Shown: piece by piece, positions 51,728 through 62,833 of the stretch
How the letters are laid out: each line of letters starts with the position of its first letter
Numbering within the stretch: position 1 is the first letter of the stretch
Assembly: GCF_000013645.1 (NCBI RefSeq)
Contig: NC_007951.1
Location: 930,001 to 994,000, forward strand
Reading direction: 5' to 3'
Length of the DNA: 64,000 nucleotides
DNA from: Paraburkholderia xenovorans LB400
Lineage (GTDB): Bacteria; Pseudomonadota; Gammaproteobacteria; Burkholderiales; Burkholderiaceae
Notes under the pieces: model-generated
The model's database searches: none
Seen by the model: only the letters and a program-made list of their open reading frames with translations
Told to the model about the DNA's origin: nothing
Made by a program: the position numbers and the translations under genes

Positions 51728-53041
51728 ATGGATGTCCGGTCTACGACCAGCGGCGTATCGGGTGCATCTGCGTCCAGGATGCGAACCCGCGACTATATTC
51801 TGGCGGGCTGGGCCAGTATGGCCGGCACGACGGTCGAGTGGTACGACTTCTTTCTGTACGGCACAGCTGCCGCGCTCATCTTCAACAAGGTTTTCTTTCC
51901 CACGCTCGATCCGATTCTCGGCACGCTCGCGGCCTTCGCGACCTATGGAGTGGGCTTCATCGGCCGGCCAATGGGAGGGATGGTGTTCGGCCACTTCGGC
52001 GACCGGATCGGGCGCAAGTCGATGTTGCTCGCCACATTGCTGCTGATGGGCATTCCGAGCATGGTGATCGGTCTGATTCCCTCGTATCAGAGCATCGGCT
52101 ACTGGGCAGCGGTGTTGCTCGTGGCGATGCGTTTCCTGCAGGGTGTGGCCGTGGGCGGCGAATGGGGTGGGGCGGTCCTGATGGCCGTTGAGCATGCGCC
52201 ACCGGGCCGCAAGGGATTTTTCGGATCGCTGCCTCAAACGGGCGTGGGCTTCGGGCTTATTCTTTCGTCGATCGCGATGGCTACTGTCACCGCGTTGCCC
52301 GAATCGGATTTGCTGTCGTGGGGCTGGCGTGTGCCGTTTCTCGCGAGCATCCTGCTCGTATTGGTTGGGTGGGTGATCCGTGTGCGTGTGCCGGAGTCAC
52401 CTGACTTCGAGCGGGTGAAGAGTCAGGGCCAGCCTGTGAAGGCACCCGTGCTCGAAGTATTGCGCCGTCAGCCGCGCGAACTGCTAATCATCATCGGCGC
52501 GCGTACCGCTGAAAATACCTGGTTTTACCTGGTAGTGGCATTCGCATTGGCCTATGCCGCGAACCAGCTCAAGATTCCCAAGACGCAGATCCTGCACGCG
52601 ATTACGGCGGGGGCGGTGCTCTCGCTCGCGACGATGCCGTTCTCGGGCTGGCTGAGCGACCGTATCGGCCAGAAAGGCCTGTTCCTCGCAGGCCTCGTGA
52701 TTATGGGCCTGTTTGCCGCACCGTTCTTCTCGATGCTGGAAACGCTGCATCCAGGGATGGTCTGGTGGGCGATGGTGCTCGGCGTGGGTGTTGTCTTCCC
52801 GATTCTCTATGCACCCGAGTCGCAGCTGTTTGCCGCGCAATTCCCCGCTGAAATCCGTTATTCGGGCATCTCGGTGTCCGTGCAGGTGGCCGGCGTGCTG
52901 GGCGGCGGCGTCGCGCCGATGATCGCGACCGCACTGCTCGCATATGGCGGCGGCAGACCGCGTTACGTGGTGATCTATATGGTCGTGCTGGCCGTAATTG
53001 CTTTCCTGTGCACGCTCATGATGCGTTCGCGGCACGATTGA
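51728..53041 (+). CDS. MFS transporter, metabolite:H+ symporter (MHS) family
   Basis: 437 residues from the ATG at 51728 with GGAGACA before it; the longer frame from 51566 covers the promoter gap. MHS family marks: YILAGWASMAGTTVEWYDFF, LYGTAAALIFNKVFFPTLDP, GRPMGGMVFGHFGDRIGRKS, and RFLQGVAVGGEWGGAVLMAV. It is an inner-membrane importer for organic acids, as for shikimate, proline-betaine or ketoglutarate permeases. It heads the operon with mmsA and mmsB, so the cargo is probably isobutyrate, 3-hydroxyisobutyrate or a related short acid. Confidence 0.92.
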   Translation: MDVRSTTSGVSGASASRMRTRDYILAGWASMAGTTVEWYDFFLYGTAAALIFNKVFFPTLDPILGTLAAFATYGVGFIGRPMGGMVFGHFGDRIGRKSMLLATLLLMGIPSMVIGLIPSYQSIGYWAAVLLVAMRFLQGVAVGGEWGGAVLMAVEHAPPGRKGFFGSLPQTGVGFGLILSSIAMATVTALPESDLLSWGWRVPFLASILLVLVGWVIRVRVPESPDFERVKSQGQPVKAPVLEVLRRQPRELLIIIGARTAENTWFYLVVAFALAYAANQLKIPKTQILHAITAGAVLSLATMPFSGWLSDRIGQKGLFLAGLVIMGLFAAPFFSMLETLHPGMVWWAMVLGVGVVFPILYAPESQLFAAQFPAEIRYSGISVSVQVAGVLGGGVAPMIATALLAYGGGRPRYVVIYMVVLAVIAFLCTLMMRSRHD

Positions 53042-53118
53042 AAATTAAACCTGTAATCCTGTCTGAATGAGCGATGTGCGGCGAGGTCCGGATCGCTCGA
53101 ACCTTTGAGAGAGAATTC

Positions 53119-54648
53119 ATGATGAACGCAGTCACCCAGGCATCGAATGCCCACGTCTCAACCGTCAAGCTGCTGATCGACGGCGAGTTTGTCGACTCGG
53201 CGACGACCGAATGGCGCGATGTCGTCAATCCGGCCACGCAGGAGGTGCTTGCGCGTGTGCCGTTCACGACGGTCGCCGAGGTCGATGCGGCTGTCAGGAG
53301 CGCGCACGCCGCGTTCGCGACATGGAAGAACACGGCGATCGGCGCCCGCCTGCGGATCATGCTCAAGTTCCAGGCGCTGATCCGCGAGCACATGCCACGC
53401 ATTGCGAAGACCCTTACGGCTGAGCAGGGCAAGACGCTTCCCGATGCCGAGGGCGACATTTTCCGCGGGCTGGAAGTGGTCGAGCACGCGTGCTCGATCG
53501 GTACGTTGCAGCAAGGCGGATTTGCGGAAAACGTTGCGGGCGGCGTCGACACGTACACCCTGCAGCAGCCGATCGGTGTGTGCGCGGGCATCACGCCATT
53601 CAACTTCCCCGCGATGATTCCGCTGTGGATGTTTCCGATGGCAATCGTATGCGGGAATACCTTCGTGCTCAAGCCTTCGGAGCAGGATCCGCTTTCGACG
53701 ATGCAACTCGTCGAGCTCGCACTCGAAGCGGGCATTCCGAAGGGCGTGCTCAACGTCGTGCACGGCGGCAAGGAAGTGGTCGACGCCATCTGCTCGCATC
53801 CGCTCGTGAGGGCCATTTCGTTTGTTGGTTCGACGACCGTTGGCACGCACGTCTATCGCCTCGGCAGCGAACATGGTAAGCGCGTGCAGTCGATGATGGG
53901 TGCAAAGAACCATGCGGTCGTCCTGCCCGATGCTAACCGTGAGCAGACGATCAATGCCCTTGTCGGTGCCGGCTTCGGCGCCGCGGGCCAGCGCTGCATG
54001 GCGACGTCCGTCGTCGTGCTGGTGGGCGCGTCGAAAGACTGGGTGCCTGAACTGGTCGAGAAGGCAAAGACGCTTAAGGTCAATGCCGGCCATGAGCCCA
54101 GGACCGATGTGGGGCCGGTCGTTTCGCGTGCGGCGAAGACACGTGTTCTTGGGCTCATCGAATCCGGGGTGAAGCAGGGTGCGACACTGGCGCTCGATGG
54201 CCGCGACGTGAAAGTGCCTGGTTACGAGGACGGCAATTTTGTTGGCCCGACGATCTTCACTGACGTCACGACCGATATGGATATCTATACGCAGGAAATC
54301 TTTGGCCCGGTCCTCGTGGTGTTGGCCGCAGCCACGCTCGACGAAGCGATCGCGATTGTCAATGCGAACCCGTTCGGTAACGGCGTGGGTCTCTTCACGC
54401 AAAGTGGCGCGGCCGCGCGCAAGTTCCAGAGCGAGATCGATATCGGTCAGGTCGGTATCAACATTCCGATCCCGGTGCCGGTGCCGTATTTCAGCTTCAC
54501 GGGTTCGCGTGGTTCGAAGCTCGGCGATCTGGGGCCATACGGCAAGCAGGTCGTGCAGTTCTACACGCAGACCAAGACGGTGACCGCGCGCTGGTTCGAC
54601 GATGCGACCGTCAACGATGGTGTGAACACGACGATCAGCCTGCGCTGA
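53119..54648 (+). CDS. mmsA: Methylmalonate-semialdehyde dehydrogenase (CoA-acylating)
   Basis: 509 residues from the ATG at 53119. Hallmarks are the nucleophile Cys293 in [11 protein letters not shown] and an Asn where other ALDHs have the general-base Glu ([13 protein letters not shown]), both typical of the CoA-dependent MMSDH branch. The opening [20 protein letters not shown] is also family-like. It converts methylmalonate semialdehyde plus CoA and NAD to propionyl-CoA, CO2 and NADH, the last step of distal valine catabolism. It is 77 bases after the MHS gene and 36 bases before mmsB, in one operon. Confidence 0.95.
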   Translation: MMNAVTQASNAHVSTVKLLIDGEFVDSATTEWRDVVNPATQEVLARVPFTTVAEVDAAVRSAHAAFATWKNTAIGARLRIMLKFQALIREHMPRIAKTLTAEQGKTLPDAEGDIFRGLEVVEHACSIGTLQQGGFAENVAGGVDTYTLQQPIGVCAGITPFNFPAMIPLWMFPMAIVCGNTFVLKPSEQDPLSTMQLVELALEAGIPKGVLNVVHGGKEVVDAICSHPLVRAISFVGSTTVGTHVYRLGSEHGKRVQSMMGAKNHAVVLPDANREQTINALVGAGFGAAGQRCMATSVVVLVGASKDWVPELVEKAKTLKVNAGHEPRTDVGPVVSRAAKTRVLGLIESGVKQGATLALDGRDVKVPGYEDGNFVGPTIFTDVTTDMDIYTQEIFGPVLVVLAAATLDEAIAIVNANPFGNGVGLFTQSGAAARKFQSEIDIGQVGINIPIPVPVPYFSFTGSRGSKLGDLGPYGKQVVQFYTQTKTVTARWFDDATVNDGVNTTISLR

Positions 54649-54684
54649 CCCGCCAGCCAGGTAATGCGCAGGTGAGGAGAGGAT

Positions 54685-55578
54685 ATGAAAATCGGATTTA
54701 TCGGCCTGGGCAACATGGGTGCTCCCATGGCGCTCAATCTGCTGAAGGCTGGACATGAGCTCAAGGTCTTTGACCTGAATGGCCGGGCGGTACAACTGCT
54801 TGTCGACGCGGGTGCAAAAGGGGCAGCTTCCCCCAGAGCGTTGGCGAGCGACGTGGAGCTCGTGATCACCATGCTGCCAGCAGCGGCGCATGTACGGGGC
54901 GTGCTGACCGGAAGCGAAGGCGTATTCTCGGGCATCGGTGATGGAGTCACGATCGTGGACTCCAGCACGATTGATCCCGCCAGTGTCAGGGAATTTGCAG
55001 CGCTGGCAACGGAGCACAAATGTGTGCTCGTGGATGCGCCAGTGTCGGGTGGTACCGGTGGCGCGTCGGCGGGAACGCTGACCTTCATGGTCGGAGGTAG
55101 CGAGGAGGCATACGCGCGGGTGAAACCGGTGCTTTCCACCATGGGCAGGAACATTGTCCACTGCGGCGATACCGGAACGGGACAGGTCGCCAAGATCTGC
55201 AATAACCTGGTGCTCGGTATCACGATGGCGGGGGTCGCAGAAGCGATGGCACTGGGCGACGCCCTCGGTATCGATGCGAAGGTGCTGGGGGGAATCATGA
55301 ATACGTCGACCGGGCGCTCGTGGAGTTCGGACACGTATAACCCGTTTCCCGGTGTGATCGACACAGCGCCATCGTCGCGTGGCTATACAGGGGGGTTCGG
55401 TACCGATCTGATGCTGAAGGATCTTGGTCTGGCGACCGAGGCAGCAAAAAGTGCGAAGCAGCCGGTGTTCATGGGAGCACTCGCGCAGCAGCTCTATCAG
55501 GCAATGAGTAGCCGCGGGGACGGCAAACTGGACTTCTCCGCGGTAATCCGGCTGTACCAGCAGGGTGAGATCGCGTAA
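54685..55578 (+). CDS. mmsB: 3-hydroxyisobutyrate dehydrogenase
   Basis: 297 residues. NAD motif GLGNMG (7-12), substrate loop DAPVSGGTGGA, and catalytic Lys170 in GQVAKICNN define the beta-hydroxyacid dehydrogenase family. The end GFGTDLMLKDLGLATEAAKS is typical of HIBADH. It oxidises 3-hydroxyisobutyrate to methylmalonate semialdehyde, the substrate of the upstream mmsA product. It is followed 27 bases later by the acyl-CoA dehydrogenase gene. Confidence 0.95.
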   Translation: MKIGFIGLGNMGAPMALNLLKAGHELKVFDLNGRAVQLLVDAGAKGAASPRALASDVELVITMLPAAAHVRGVLTGSEGVFSGIGDGVTIVDSSTIDPASVREFAALATEHKCVLVDAPVSGGTGGASAGTLTFMVGGSEEAYARVKPVLSTMGRNIVHCGDTGTGQVAKICNNLVLGITMAGVAEAMALGDALGIDAKVLGGIMNTSTGRSWSSDTYNPFPGVIDTAPSSRGYTGGFGTDLMLKDLGLATEAAKSAKQPVFMGALAQQLYQAMSSRGDGKLDFSAVIRLYQQGEIA

Positions 55579-55605
55579 AGCGCGTACAGAATCAGGGATC
55601 TAAAG

Positions 55606-56739
55606 ATGGATGAGTTCTATACCGACGACCAGCGGATGATCCGCGATGCGGCGCGTGACCTCTCGACAGGACGTCTGGCGCCTTATGCGGCTGACTGGGA
55701 CCGTGAAGGCAGTCTGCCAGACGAGGTCGTTTCGCAACTTGGCGAACTTGGTTTTCTGGGCATGATCGTCCCACCCGAGCTCGGCGGATCCTATACGGAT
55801 TACGTTGCATACGCCCTGGCGATAGAGGAAATTGCTGCGGGTTGCGCGTCTTGCGCAACGCTTGTGAGCGTGCACAACTCAGTTGGTTGCGGACCTGTTC
55901 TGCAATATGGAAGTGAAGCGCAAAAGGATAGATGGCTCGGCAAGCTCGCCAGTGGCGAGGCGATCGGTGCGTTTTGCCTTACCGAACCGCAGGCTGGCTC
56001 CGAGGCCAATAATCTTCGTACGCGCGCGGAGCTGCACAACGGACGGTGGGTGCTGAATGGCAGCAAACAGTTCGTGACCAACGCCGCACGTGCCGGTGTG
56101 GCAATCGTGTTCGCCGTTACCGACCCGACTGCGGGCAAGCGTGGTTTGTCTGCTTTTATTGTCCCGACCGACACGCCGGGTTTTAACGTCGGCCCACCGG
56201 AAAAAAAGCTCGGTATTCGCGCGTCTGATACCTGCCCCGTTGCGCTCGAGAACTGCGCGATTCCTGAGGCGAATCTGCTCGGCTCACGCGGCGAGGGTTT
56301 AAAGATCGCATTGTCGAATCTTGAGGGCGGACGTATTGGCATCGCCGCGCAGGCGCTTGGTATTGCGCGCGCCGCGTTCGAGGTGGCACGCTCCTATGCG
56401 CACGAGCGGGTGCAGTTCGGTGAACCTCTCGTACGGCATCAGAGCGTGGCCAATCTGCTCGCCGATATGGCGACACGCCTGAACGCCGCCCGCTTTCTCG
56501 TCCATCACGCAGCCCGGCTGCGAACGCTTGGCAAGCCGTGCCTGTCCGAGGCATCGCAGGCGAAGCTGTATGCGTCCGAGATGGCGGAGGAAGTTTGCTC
56601 GCACGCAATCCAGATCCACGGTGGCTATGGTTACCTGAACGACTATCCGGTCGAGCGTCACTATCGGGACGCGCGAATCACACAGATCTACGAGGGCACG
56701 AGCGAGGTACAGCGCATGGTGATCGCGCGCCAGCTGTAG
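55606..56739 (+). CDS. Acyl-CoA dehydrogenase (isobutyryl-CoA/short-branched type)
   Basis: 377 residues, full length. The ACAD motifs [20 protein letters not shown] (signature 1) and the C-terminal [20 protein letters not shown] (signature 2) are present, with catalytic Glu363 in [10 protein letters not shown]. It uses FAD to make the alpha,beta-double bond and passes electrons to ETF, which is encoded at the end of the same operon. From context (mmsA, mmsB, HIBCH, ECH) the substrate is probably isobutyryl-CoA, giving methacrylyl-CoA; 2-methylbutyryl-CoA is an alternative. Confidence 0.93.
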   Translation: MDEFYTDDQRMIRDAARDLSTGRLAPYAADWDREGSLPDEVVSQLGELGFLGMIVPPELGGSYTDYVAYALAIEEIAAGCASCATLVSVHNSVGCGPVLQYGSEAQKDRWLGKLASGEAIGAFCLTEPQAGSEANNLRTRAELHNGRWVLNGSKQFVTNAARAGVAIVFAVTDPTAGKRGLSAFIVPTDTPGFNVGPPEKKLGIRASDTCPVALENCAIPEANLLGSRGEGLKIALSNLEGGRIGIAAQALGIARAAFEVARSYAHERVQFGEPLVRHQSVANLLADMATRLNAARFLVHHAARLRTLGKPCLSEASQAKLYASEMAEEVCSHAIQIHGGYGYLNDYPVERHYRDARITQIYEGTSEVQRMVIARQL

Positions 56740-56799
56740 CTCGCCGCTCCGCGCCCACCGTTCAGGCAACGTAAGTAATAAAAGGGCGCTTGTGCGCCG

Positions 56800-58524
56800 A
56801 TGGAGACAAAATTGACAGGGTTTACGCATTCTGCACAGGCTTTCCTCGACGCGCGTGATCTGCTGGTGCGTCACCGCACCGACTATGAGCGCGCATATCA
56901 GGAATTTGCATGGCCGAAGCTCGACACCTTCAACTGGGCGCTCGACTATTTCGACGAAATGGCGCGTGGCAACGACAGCCCGGCGCTGTGGATCGTCGAT
57001 GATCCTGCCAGTGCCGGAACACGGCTCACCTTCGCGCAAATGGCTGAGCGGTCCTCGCGCGTGGCAAATTTCCTCCGGGAGCAGGGCGTTGCTCGAGGCG
57101 ACCGACTGCTGCTGATGCTGCCCAATCGCGTTGAGTTATGGGAGGTGATGCTCGCAGCGATGAAGCTTGGCGCGGTTGTGCTGCCTGCGACAACGCAGCT
57201 GTCATCCGATGACGTTTGTGAGCGGGTCGAGGTCGGGGCCGTGCGATTCGTCATCGTCGACGGGAGCGAGGTAGGGAAATTTGATGGGATCGAAGCCACT
57301 GTAAAGCGCATTGTGGTCGGCACACGAGCGGCGGTGACTCAAGGCTGGATCGATTTTGCCTTGGCCTATGAAGCGAGCCCGGCCTTCAAACCGGACGGCC
57401 CGACGAACGCCTCCGATCCGCTACTGCTGTACTTCACATCGGGCACGACGTCCAGACCGAAACTTGTCGAGCATACCCATCAGAGCTATCCGGTCGGTCA
57501 TCTTTCGACGATGTACTGGATCGGGTTGCGGCCCGGCGACGTGCACTGGAACATCAGTTCCCCCGGCTGGGCGAAGCATGCGTGGAGCTGTTTTTTTGCG
57601 CCGTGGAATGCGGGCGCATGCGTGTTCGTCTATGACTACACGCGCTTCGTACCGAAAGATACGCTGAATGTGCTGGTGCAATGTGGCGTCACGACACTCT
57701 GCGCGCCGCCCACAGTCTGGCGGATGCTGGTGCAGGAACCCCTCGCTTCGTATCCGGTGAAGTTGCGGGAGATTGTCGGAGCGGGCGAACCGCTCAATCC
57801 GGAAATCATCGAGCGCGTGCGCCACGCCTGGGGTACCACGATTCGCGATGGTTTTGGTCAAACCGAAACCACCTGCCAGATCGGCAACTCTCCGGGCCAG
57901 CCGGTCGTCGCGGGATCGATGGGGCGCCCGCTGCCCGGCTACCGTATCGAGCTCGTCGACGCGGACGACCACGCCGCAAGCGAGGGAGAAATTGCCCTGT
58001 CGCTCGCGCATCGTCCGACCGGTCTGATGACTGGCTATGCCAATAACCCGCAGGCAACGGAATACGCCATGCGCAACGGCCTTTACCATACATCCGACGT
58101 CGCGTTGCGGCGTGAGGACGGCTACTTCGTCTACGTCGGACGAGCGGACGACGTATTCAAGTCCTCCGACTACCGCCTGAGCCCTTTCGAACTGGAGAGC
58201 GTGCTCATCGAGCACGAGGCGATTGCCGAGGCGGCCGTCGTGCCGAGTGCGGATGCGGTTCGTCTGTCGGTGCCGAAAGCATTCGTCATCGTGCGCCATG
58301 GCTACCAGATAGGACCGGAACTTGCACGCGAGGTTTTTCGCTTCTCACGCGAGAAACTCGCGCCTTATAAACGGATCCGGCGATTGCAGTTCAGCGATTT
58401 GCCCAAGACCATCTCGGGCAAGATTCGCCGCGTTGAACTGCGGCGTCGCGAAATGGAACGCGACATGGGAGCAGGGCGCTTCCCCGACGAATACTGGGAA
58501 GAGGACTTTCCTGAACTGCGCTGA
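56800..58524 (+). CDS. AMP-forming acyl-CoA ligase (medium-chain/isobutyrate type)
   Basis: 574 residues, ANL superfamily. P-loop LLYFTSGTTSRPKLVEHTHQ, motif GFGQTETTCQIG, the hinge region YVGRADDVFKSSDYRLSPFE, and the catalytic C-terminal Lys in KTISGKIRRVELRR are visible. SPGWAKHAWSCFFAPWNAGA suggests the medium-chain ACSM-like branch. It activates a free acid with ATP and CoA. In this operon it would convert imported isobutyrate (or a similar acid) to the CoA ester used by the acyl-CoA dehydrogenase. The operon could therefore feed on a free branched acid and not only on valine. Confidence 0.92.
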   Translation: METKLTGFTHSAQAFLDARDLLVRHRTDYERAYQEFAWPKLDTFNWALDYFDEMARGNDSPALWIVDDPASAGTRLTFAQMAERSSRVANFLREQGVARGDRLLLMLPNRVELWEVMLAAMKLGAVVLPATTQLSSDDVCERVEVGAVRFVIVDGSEVGKFDGIEATVKRIVVGTRAAVTQGWIDFALAYEASPAFKPDGPTNASDPLLLYFTSGTTSRPKLVEHTHQSYPVGHLSTMYWIGLRPGDVHWNISSPGWAKHAWSCFFAPWNAGACVFVYDYTRFVPKDTLNVLVQCGVTTLCAPPTVWRMLVQEPLASYPVKLREIVGAGEPLNPEIIERVRHAWGTTIRDGFGQTETTCQIGNSPGQPVVAGSMGRPLPGYRIELVDADDHAASEGEIALSLAHRPTGLMTGYANNPQATEYAMRNGLYHTSDVALRREDGYFVYVGRADDVFKSSDYRLSPFELESVLIEHEAIAEAAVVPSADAVRLSVPKAFVIVRHGYQIGPELAREVFRFSREKLAPYKRIRRLQFSDLPKTISGKIRRVELRRREMERDMGAGRFPDEYWEEDFPELR

Positions 58525-58601
58525 ACATGTATCCGCATGTGGTAGTGCTGCGTGCGGTATCTCAGCATTGGCGACCGTTCCCTGGTCTACGGAGAAGCTG
58601 A

Positions 58602-59381
58602 ATGATCGAGTTTGAACTTAGCCATAACGGTGCGGTGGCTGTTGTTACGCTGACGCGTCCCCCGGCAAACGCGTTTACGCCCGATGGCCTGCGGCAGTTG
58701 CAGCAAGTCATCCGAACCTGTGACGAACAACTCCATGTGCGCGCGGTGGTCATCACCGGTAGCGGCCCGAAATTCTTCAGCGCGGGGGCGGATCTGAATA
58801 CCTTCGCCTCGGGAGATCGCGACCTTGCGCGCGAGGCAGCGTCTGCCTTCGAAGCCGTGCAGAATGCCCGCCCTGTCGTGATTGCTGCGATCAACGGCTA
58901 TGCAATGGGCGGTGGACTGGAATGCGCGCTCGCTTGTGATATCCGCATTGCGGAGGAGCACGCAGTGCTGGCGCTGCCCGAGACGGCTGTGGGTCTGTTG
59001 CCATGTGGTTGTGGTACGCAAACGCTCCCATGGCTCGTCGGCGAAGGCTGGGCGAAGCGGATCATCCTGACCGGCGAGCGCGTCAATGCGGCTACTGCGC
59101 TGCGCATCGGACTGGTGGAGGACGTGGTTGCAAGAGGCGGCGCGCGCGAGGCCGCGCTCGCGATGGCCGCGCGTGTCGCGTCTCTTAGTCCGCAGGCGGT
59201 GTCGTTCAGCAAGGAACTGATCCATCAGGGGCGCAACGGCGTGCCGCGGGAGGCGGCACTTGCCGTTGAGCGTGAGCGTTTCGTCGATCTGTCCGGTTCG
59301 CCCGACCAGCTCGAAGGCGTGAACGCCTTCCTCGAAAAGCGCGCACCGCGATGGAGCACGACAGCGGAGAGTGGCGCATGA
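58602..59381 (+). CDS. Enoyl-CoA hydratase/isomerase family protein
   Basis: 259 residues. Both catalytic Glu residues are in place: Glu107 in AMGGGLECALACDI and Glu127 in LALPETAVG. The oxyanion segment FFSAGADLNTFA is also there. It hydrates methacrylyl-CoA to 3-hydroxyisobutyryl-CoA in the proposed valine route. The gene overlaps the next start by an ATGA, indicating coupled translation with the hydrolase. Confidence 0.93.
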   Translation: MIEFELSHNGAVAVVTLTRPPANAFTPDGLRQLQQVIRTCDEQLHVRAVVITGSGPKFFSAGADLNTFASGDRDLAREAASAFEAVQNARPVVIAAINGYAMGGGLECALACDIRIAEEHAVLALPETAVGLLPCGCGTQTLPWLVGEGWAKRIILTGERVNAATALRIGLVEDVVARGGAREAALAMAARVASLSPQAVSFSKELIHQGRNGVPREAALAVERERFVDLSGSPDQLEGVNAFLEKRAPRWSTTAESGA

Positions 59382-60667
59382 ACGCGACGCCTGATTTCCA
59401 GTCTTCCTCGAAGCCCATTTCGCCGGAGACAGGCAGCACCGGAAGCGAAGTGCTGTTTCAGGTGGTGAACCGCGTCGCTGTCATCACCTTGAATCGACCC
59501 GCCGCGCTCAATGCACTGTCGCACTTGATGGTGCGTGATCTCGCGAATCTGCTCGAACGAGTGCGCAACGACGACCGGATCGTTGCACTCGTGCTGCGCG
59601 GTGGAGATCCGAAGGGTTTTTGCGCAGGCGGTGATGTGCGGGCGTTGTACCAGCTCGCGCGTCGTGGAGAGCGCGACGGCGAGAATGGCTGGCTGCAGTT
59701 TTTCGTTGATGAATATCAGCTTGATCATGCATTGCACAGATTCCCGAAGCCGGTTGTCGCGCTGCTGGATGGGGTCACGATGGGCGGGGGGATGGGGCTC
59801 GGCCAGGCAGCGCAGATCCGGGTCGTGACGACCCGCACGAAAATCGCGATGCCGGAGACCCGCATCGGGATGGTGCCGGATGTTGGCGCGACCCGTTTTC
59901 TTGCGGCGATGCCGCTGGAAACCGAACTGTACGTTGGGCTGACGGGTGTCACGTTGTCGGGTGCTGATGCGGTGGCGTGCGGCCTGGCAGACCTCTGCGT
60001 ACCGGGCGAATGGTTCGACGATTTCGAGGGCCGGCTGGAGCGGATGAGAATTGAGGGAAATGTGCTGGAGGCGCTGAGAGCGGTTTTTGCTCCGGTGGGT
60101 GTCGAGGGAATACCGAAGGCCACATTGCCCGAGTACACGCCGCTGATCTCGCGGCATTTCGACCGGCGCGCGGGAATTGAGCAGATCGTGAGCACACTCT
60201 CTGCCGGGCTTGCCCGGCACCCTCCACAACCTGAAGCAGACTGGTTGCTCGCGACGCTCGACGCACTGACGCAGTACTCGCCAACGATGTTGATGGTAAC
60301 GCGTGAGGCGCTACTGCGGGGGCGCCAGATGACACTCGCAGAATGTTTCCGGATGGAACTCGGCATTGTCTCGCGTGCGATCGGGGAGGGAGAGTTCTGT
60401 GAAGGCGTGCGTGCGCATCTCGTTGACAAGGACCGCAAGCCCCGGTGGGCTCCGGCGAAGCTCGCCGAGGTTCGTGCTGAGCGCGTACAGCATTTTCTGT
60501 CTTCGCCGTGGCGCAACAACACGCATCCGCTTGCCGGTCTGCGCGATTGCGATTGGCCGGCGCGCGAGACCGCTAAACCAGGGCGCGGGCAATGCGCTGG
60601 AGCTAATGGCGAGGACAGCCTGTGCCTATCCCACTCCGGAGAGATGGGGCGGGTAAGAGGAATGTGA
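59378..60667 (+). CDS. 3-hydroxyisobutyryl-CoA hydrolase (HIBCH-like)
   Basis: 429 residues from the ATG at 59378, which overlaps the previous stop. Crotonase fold of the HIBCH branch: [20 protein letters not shown], then [40 protein letters not shown], and [20 protein letters not shown]. It hydrolyses 3-hydroxyisobutyryl-CoA, releasing the free acid for the mmsB product. The end carries about 40 residues ([20 protein letters not shown]) beyond the usual family terminus, low in structure; a mutated former stop codon is possible. The next gene, etfB, begins 25 bases later. Confidence 0.92.
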   Translation: MNATPDFQSSSKPISPETGSTGSEVLFQVVNRVAVITLNRPAALNALSHLMVRDLANLLERVRNDDRIVALVLRGGDPKGFCAGGDVRALYQLARRGERDGENGWLQFFVDEYQLDHALHRFPKPVVALLDGVTMGGGMGLGQAAQIRVVTTRTKIAMPETRIGMVPDVGATRFLAAMPLETELYVGLTGVTLSGADAVACGLADLCVPGEWFDDFEGRLERMRIEGNVLEALRAVFAPVGVEGIPKATLPEYTPLISRHFDRRAGIEQIVSTLSAGLARHPPQPEADWLLATLDALTQYSPTMLMVTREALLRGRQMTLAECFRMELGIVSRAIGEGEFCEGVRAHLVDKDRKPRWAPAKLAEVRAERVQHFLSSPWRNNTHPLAGLRDCDWPARETAKPGRGQCAGANGEDSLCLSHSGEMGRVRGM

Positions 60668-60692
60668 TCAAAGAGAATGGAGCGACGATGCA

Positions 60693-61442
60693 ATGAAGAT
60701 TCTGGTGGCGGTCAAGCGGGTTGTGGATGCCAATGTAAAAGTACAGTCCAGGTCGGACGGGACGGGAGTGGACACGGTGAATCTCAAGATGTCAATGAAT
60801 CCTTTCGACGAAATTGCGGTGGAAGAAGCAGTACGCCTGAAGGAATCGGGCATCGCGACGGAAGTCGTTGCCGTGTCGGCGGGGGTAGTGCAGGCGCAGG
60901 AAACGTTGCGCACCGCGCTTGCAATCGGCGCGGATCGCGCCATCCTGATCGAATCAAACGAGGTACTCGAGCCGCTGGCCGTCGCGAAGCTGCTCAAGGC
61001 GCTTGTGGAGAAGGAGCAGCCTCATCTGGTGATCCTTGGTAAGCAGGCAATCGACGACGATTCTAACCAGACAGGGCAGATGCTGGCGGCGCTGGCAAAC
61101 CTGCCTCAGGCCACGTTCGCGTCGAAGCTTGTGATTGCGGGTGGCAAGGCAACTGTGGCTCGCGAGGTTGATGGTGGCGCGGAAACGCTGTCATTGATGC
61201 TGCCGGCCGTGGTGACGACGGACCTGCGCCTGAACGAACCGCGCTACGTGACGTTGCCCAGCATCATGAAGGCGAAGAAGAAGCAACTCGACACTATGAA
61301 GCCGGCAGACCTGGGAGTGGACGTGAGCCCACGTCTCAAGACACTGAAGGTGGTGCCGCCGGTGCGGCGCGCGCAAGGCATGAAGGTGCCGGATGTGAAG
61401 ACGCTGGTGGAAAAGCTGACCATCGAAGCGAAGGTGCTGTAA
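60693..61442 (+). CDS. etfB: Electron transfer flavoprotein, beta subunit
   Basis: 249 residues. The N-terminal [20 protein letters not shown], the signature [20 protein letters not shown], and [20 protein letters not shown] (AMP-binding) identify EtfB. It pairs with EtfA encoded 13 bases downstream and accepts electrons from acyl-CoA dehydrogenases for delivery to ETF:quinone oxidoreductase. An operon-linked ETF suggests a dedicated acceptor for the acyl-CoA dehydrogenase at 55606; housekeeping copies are usually elsewhere. Confidence 0.95.
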   Translation: MKILVAVKRVVDANVKVQSRSDGTGVDTVNLKMSMNPFDEIAVEEAVRLKESGIATEVVAVSAGVVQAQETLRTALAIGADRAILIESNEVLEPLAVAKLLKALVEKEQPHLVILGKQAIDDDSNQTGQMLAALANLPQATFASKLVIAGGKATVAREVDGGAETLSLMLPAVVTTDLRLNEPRYVTLPSIMKAKKKQLDTMKPADLGVDVSPRLKTLKVVPPVRRAQGMKVPDVKTLVEKLTIEAKVL

Positions 61443-61455
61443 GAAAGGAATACAA

Positions 61456-62391
61456 ATGACGATACTGGTAATTGCTGAACACGACAACACTGTCGTGAAG
61501 GTTGCGACGCTGAACACGGTGGCGGCGGCGCTGAAGCTCGGCGGGGACGTCCACGTCCTGGTGGCCGGGCACAATGCGCAGGACGCGGCAGACGCGGCCG
61601 CCAGGATCGCGGGTGTGACGAAGGTTCTCCTCGCCGACGCCCCCCAGCTGGCGGCCGGGTTGGCGGAGAACGTCGAGGCAACAGTATTACAGGTAGCGAA
61701 GGACTACATCCACATCCTGGCGCCGGCAACGGCGGCGGGCAAAAACCTCGCGCCGCGCATTGCGGCGAAACTGGATGTTGCGCAGGTGAGCGATATCACG
61801 GCAGTGGTGAGCCCGGACACGTTTGAGCGGCCGATCTATGCCGGTAACGCAATTGCCACCGTTCGATCGGCCGATCCGGTGAAAGTGCTCACAGTGCGCA
61901 CGACCGCTTTCGATGCGGTGGCAGCGGAAGGGGGAGCCGCAACGATCGAGAAGATCGGGGCGCCGGCCGATCGGGGGTTATCGCAGTTCGTGAGCCGCGA
62001 GGTGACGAAGCTGGACCGCCCTGAGCTGACGGGCGCTCCAGTCATCGTCTCGGGTGGGCGTGGACTCGGCAGCGCAGAGAACTACGCGAGGGTGCTTGAG
62101 CCGCTGGCGGACAGACTGGGCGCAGCCCTCGGCGCATCACGCGCGGCGGTGGACGCGGGATACGTGCCGAACGATTACCAGGTAGGACAGACAGGCAAGA
62201 TCGTCGCGCCGCAGCTTTACGTCGCTGTCGGAATTTCAGGCGCGATCCAGCATCTGGCAGGGATGAAGGACTCTAAAGTCATCGTGGCAATCAACAAGGA
62301 CGAGGAAGCGCCAATCTTCAGTGTGGCCGATTACGGGCTGGTTGCCGACCTGTTTAACGCGGTGCCGGATCTTGTGAATGCGCTGGGCTGA
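61456..62391 (+). CDS. etfA: Electron transfer flavoprotein, alpha subunit
   Basis: 311 residues. The N-terminal domain [20 protein letters not shown] and the C-terminal FAD domain with [40 protein letters not shown], and [20 protein letters not shown] define EtfA. It binds the FAD that shuttles electrons from the acyl-CoA dehydrogenase. It is the last gene of the operon; no strong terminator is seen directly after it. Confidence 0.95.
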   Translation: MTILVIAEHDNTVVKVATLNTVAAALKLGGDVHVLVAGHNAQDAADAAARIAGVTKVLLADAPQLAAGLAENVEATVLQVAKDYIHILAPATAAGKNLAPRIAAKLDVAQVSDITAVVSPDTFERPIYAGNAIATVRSADPVKVLTVRTTAFDAVAAEGGAATIEKIGAPADRGLSQFVSREVTKLDRPELTGAPVIVSGGRGLGSAENYARVLEPLADRLGAALGASRAAVDAGYVPNDYQVGQTGKIVAPQLYVAVGISGAIQHLAGMKDSKVIVAINKDEEAPIFSVADYGLVADLFNAVPDLVNALG

Positions 62392-62833
62392 ATCGGTGTC
62401 GGTTTGACCGGGCAAGCGCATCTGCGATCTAAAAGCCATGGTTGACGGATGCGCCGCTTCGCCTGTCCAAAGCCGAAAATGGCGCTCCGTGATCGGTACA
62501 CTCAGCCCAAATGCGAAGAACGGCCGGCAACGAACTGGACGGGTGCGAGTAGTTTCAATACGGTATCGGGCCGGAAGCATATGGCACATCAGCCAATGGA
62601 CAGCCCGCGCTGTCGCCCAATCTCCCACGACACTCCACTGCCACACCGTCGCGGCGAGTTGCTGCCCCAGCCGCAGTTCAACCACTGGCTTCCACGGTAG
62701 AGGCAGAATCCTATGCCGTCGTCCCAAACCGCGTAGCGACCACGGGCGAGCATGACGCTGCGGCTGCAGGCGCCGGCCGCAGCGTCATGCCGTCACGTCG
62801 ATCGCGGCGGTGTGTATGACGAGCCAGTAATCG
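62392..62833. other. Stretch without a supportable gene
   Basis: Open frames on both strands are Arg/Cys/Trp-rich and match no family. No insertion-sequence end or RNA gene was recognised. It separates the etfA end from the convergent dienelactone-hydrolase-family gene. Confidence 0.4.

Noticed and set aside
53158..55161. Long open frame of 667 codons on the minus strand
   Set aside because: It is antisense to mmsA and mmsB, which have complete catalytic motifs. Its composition is Arg/His/Asp-rich, as expected for a shadow of a GC-rich coding strand.
62236..62755. Open frames after etfA on both strands
   Set aside because: They are Arg/Trp/Cys-rich, have no homology that I can recognise and partly overlap etfA antisense.
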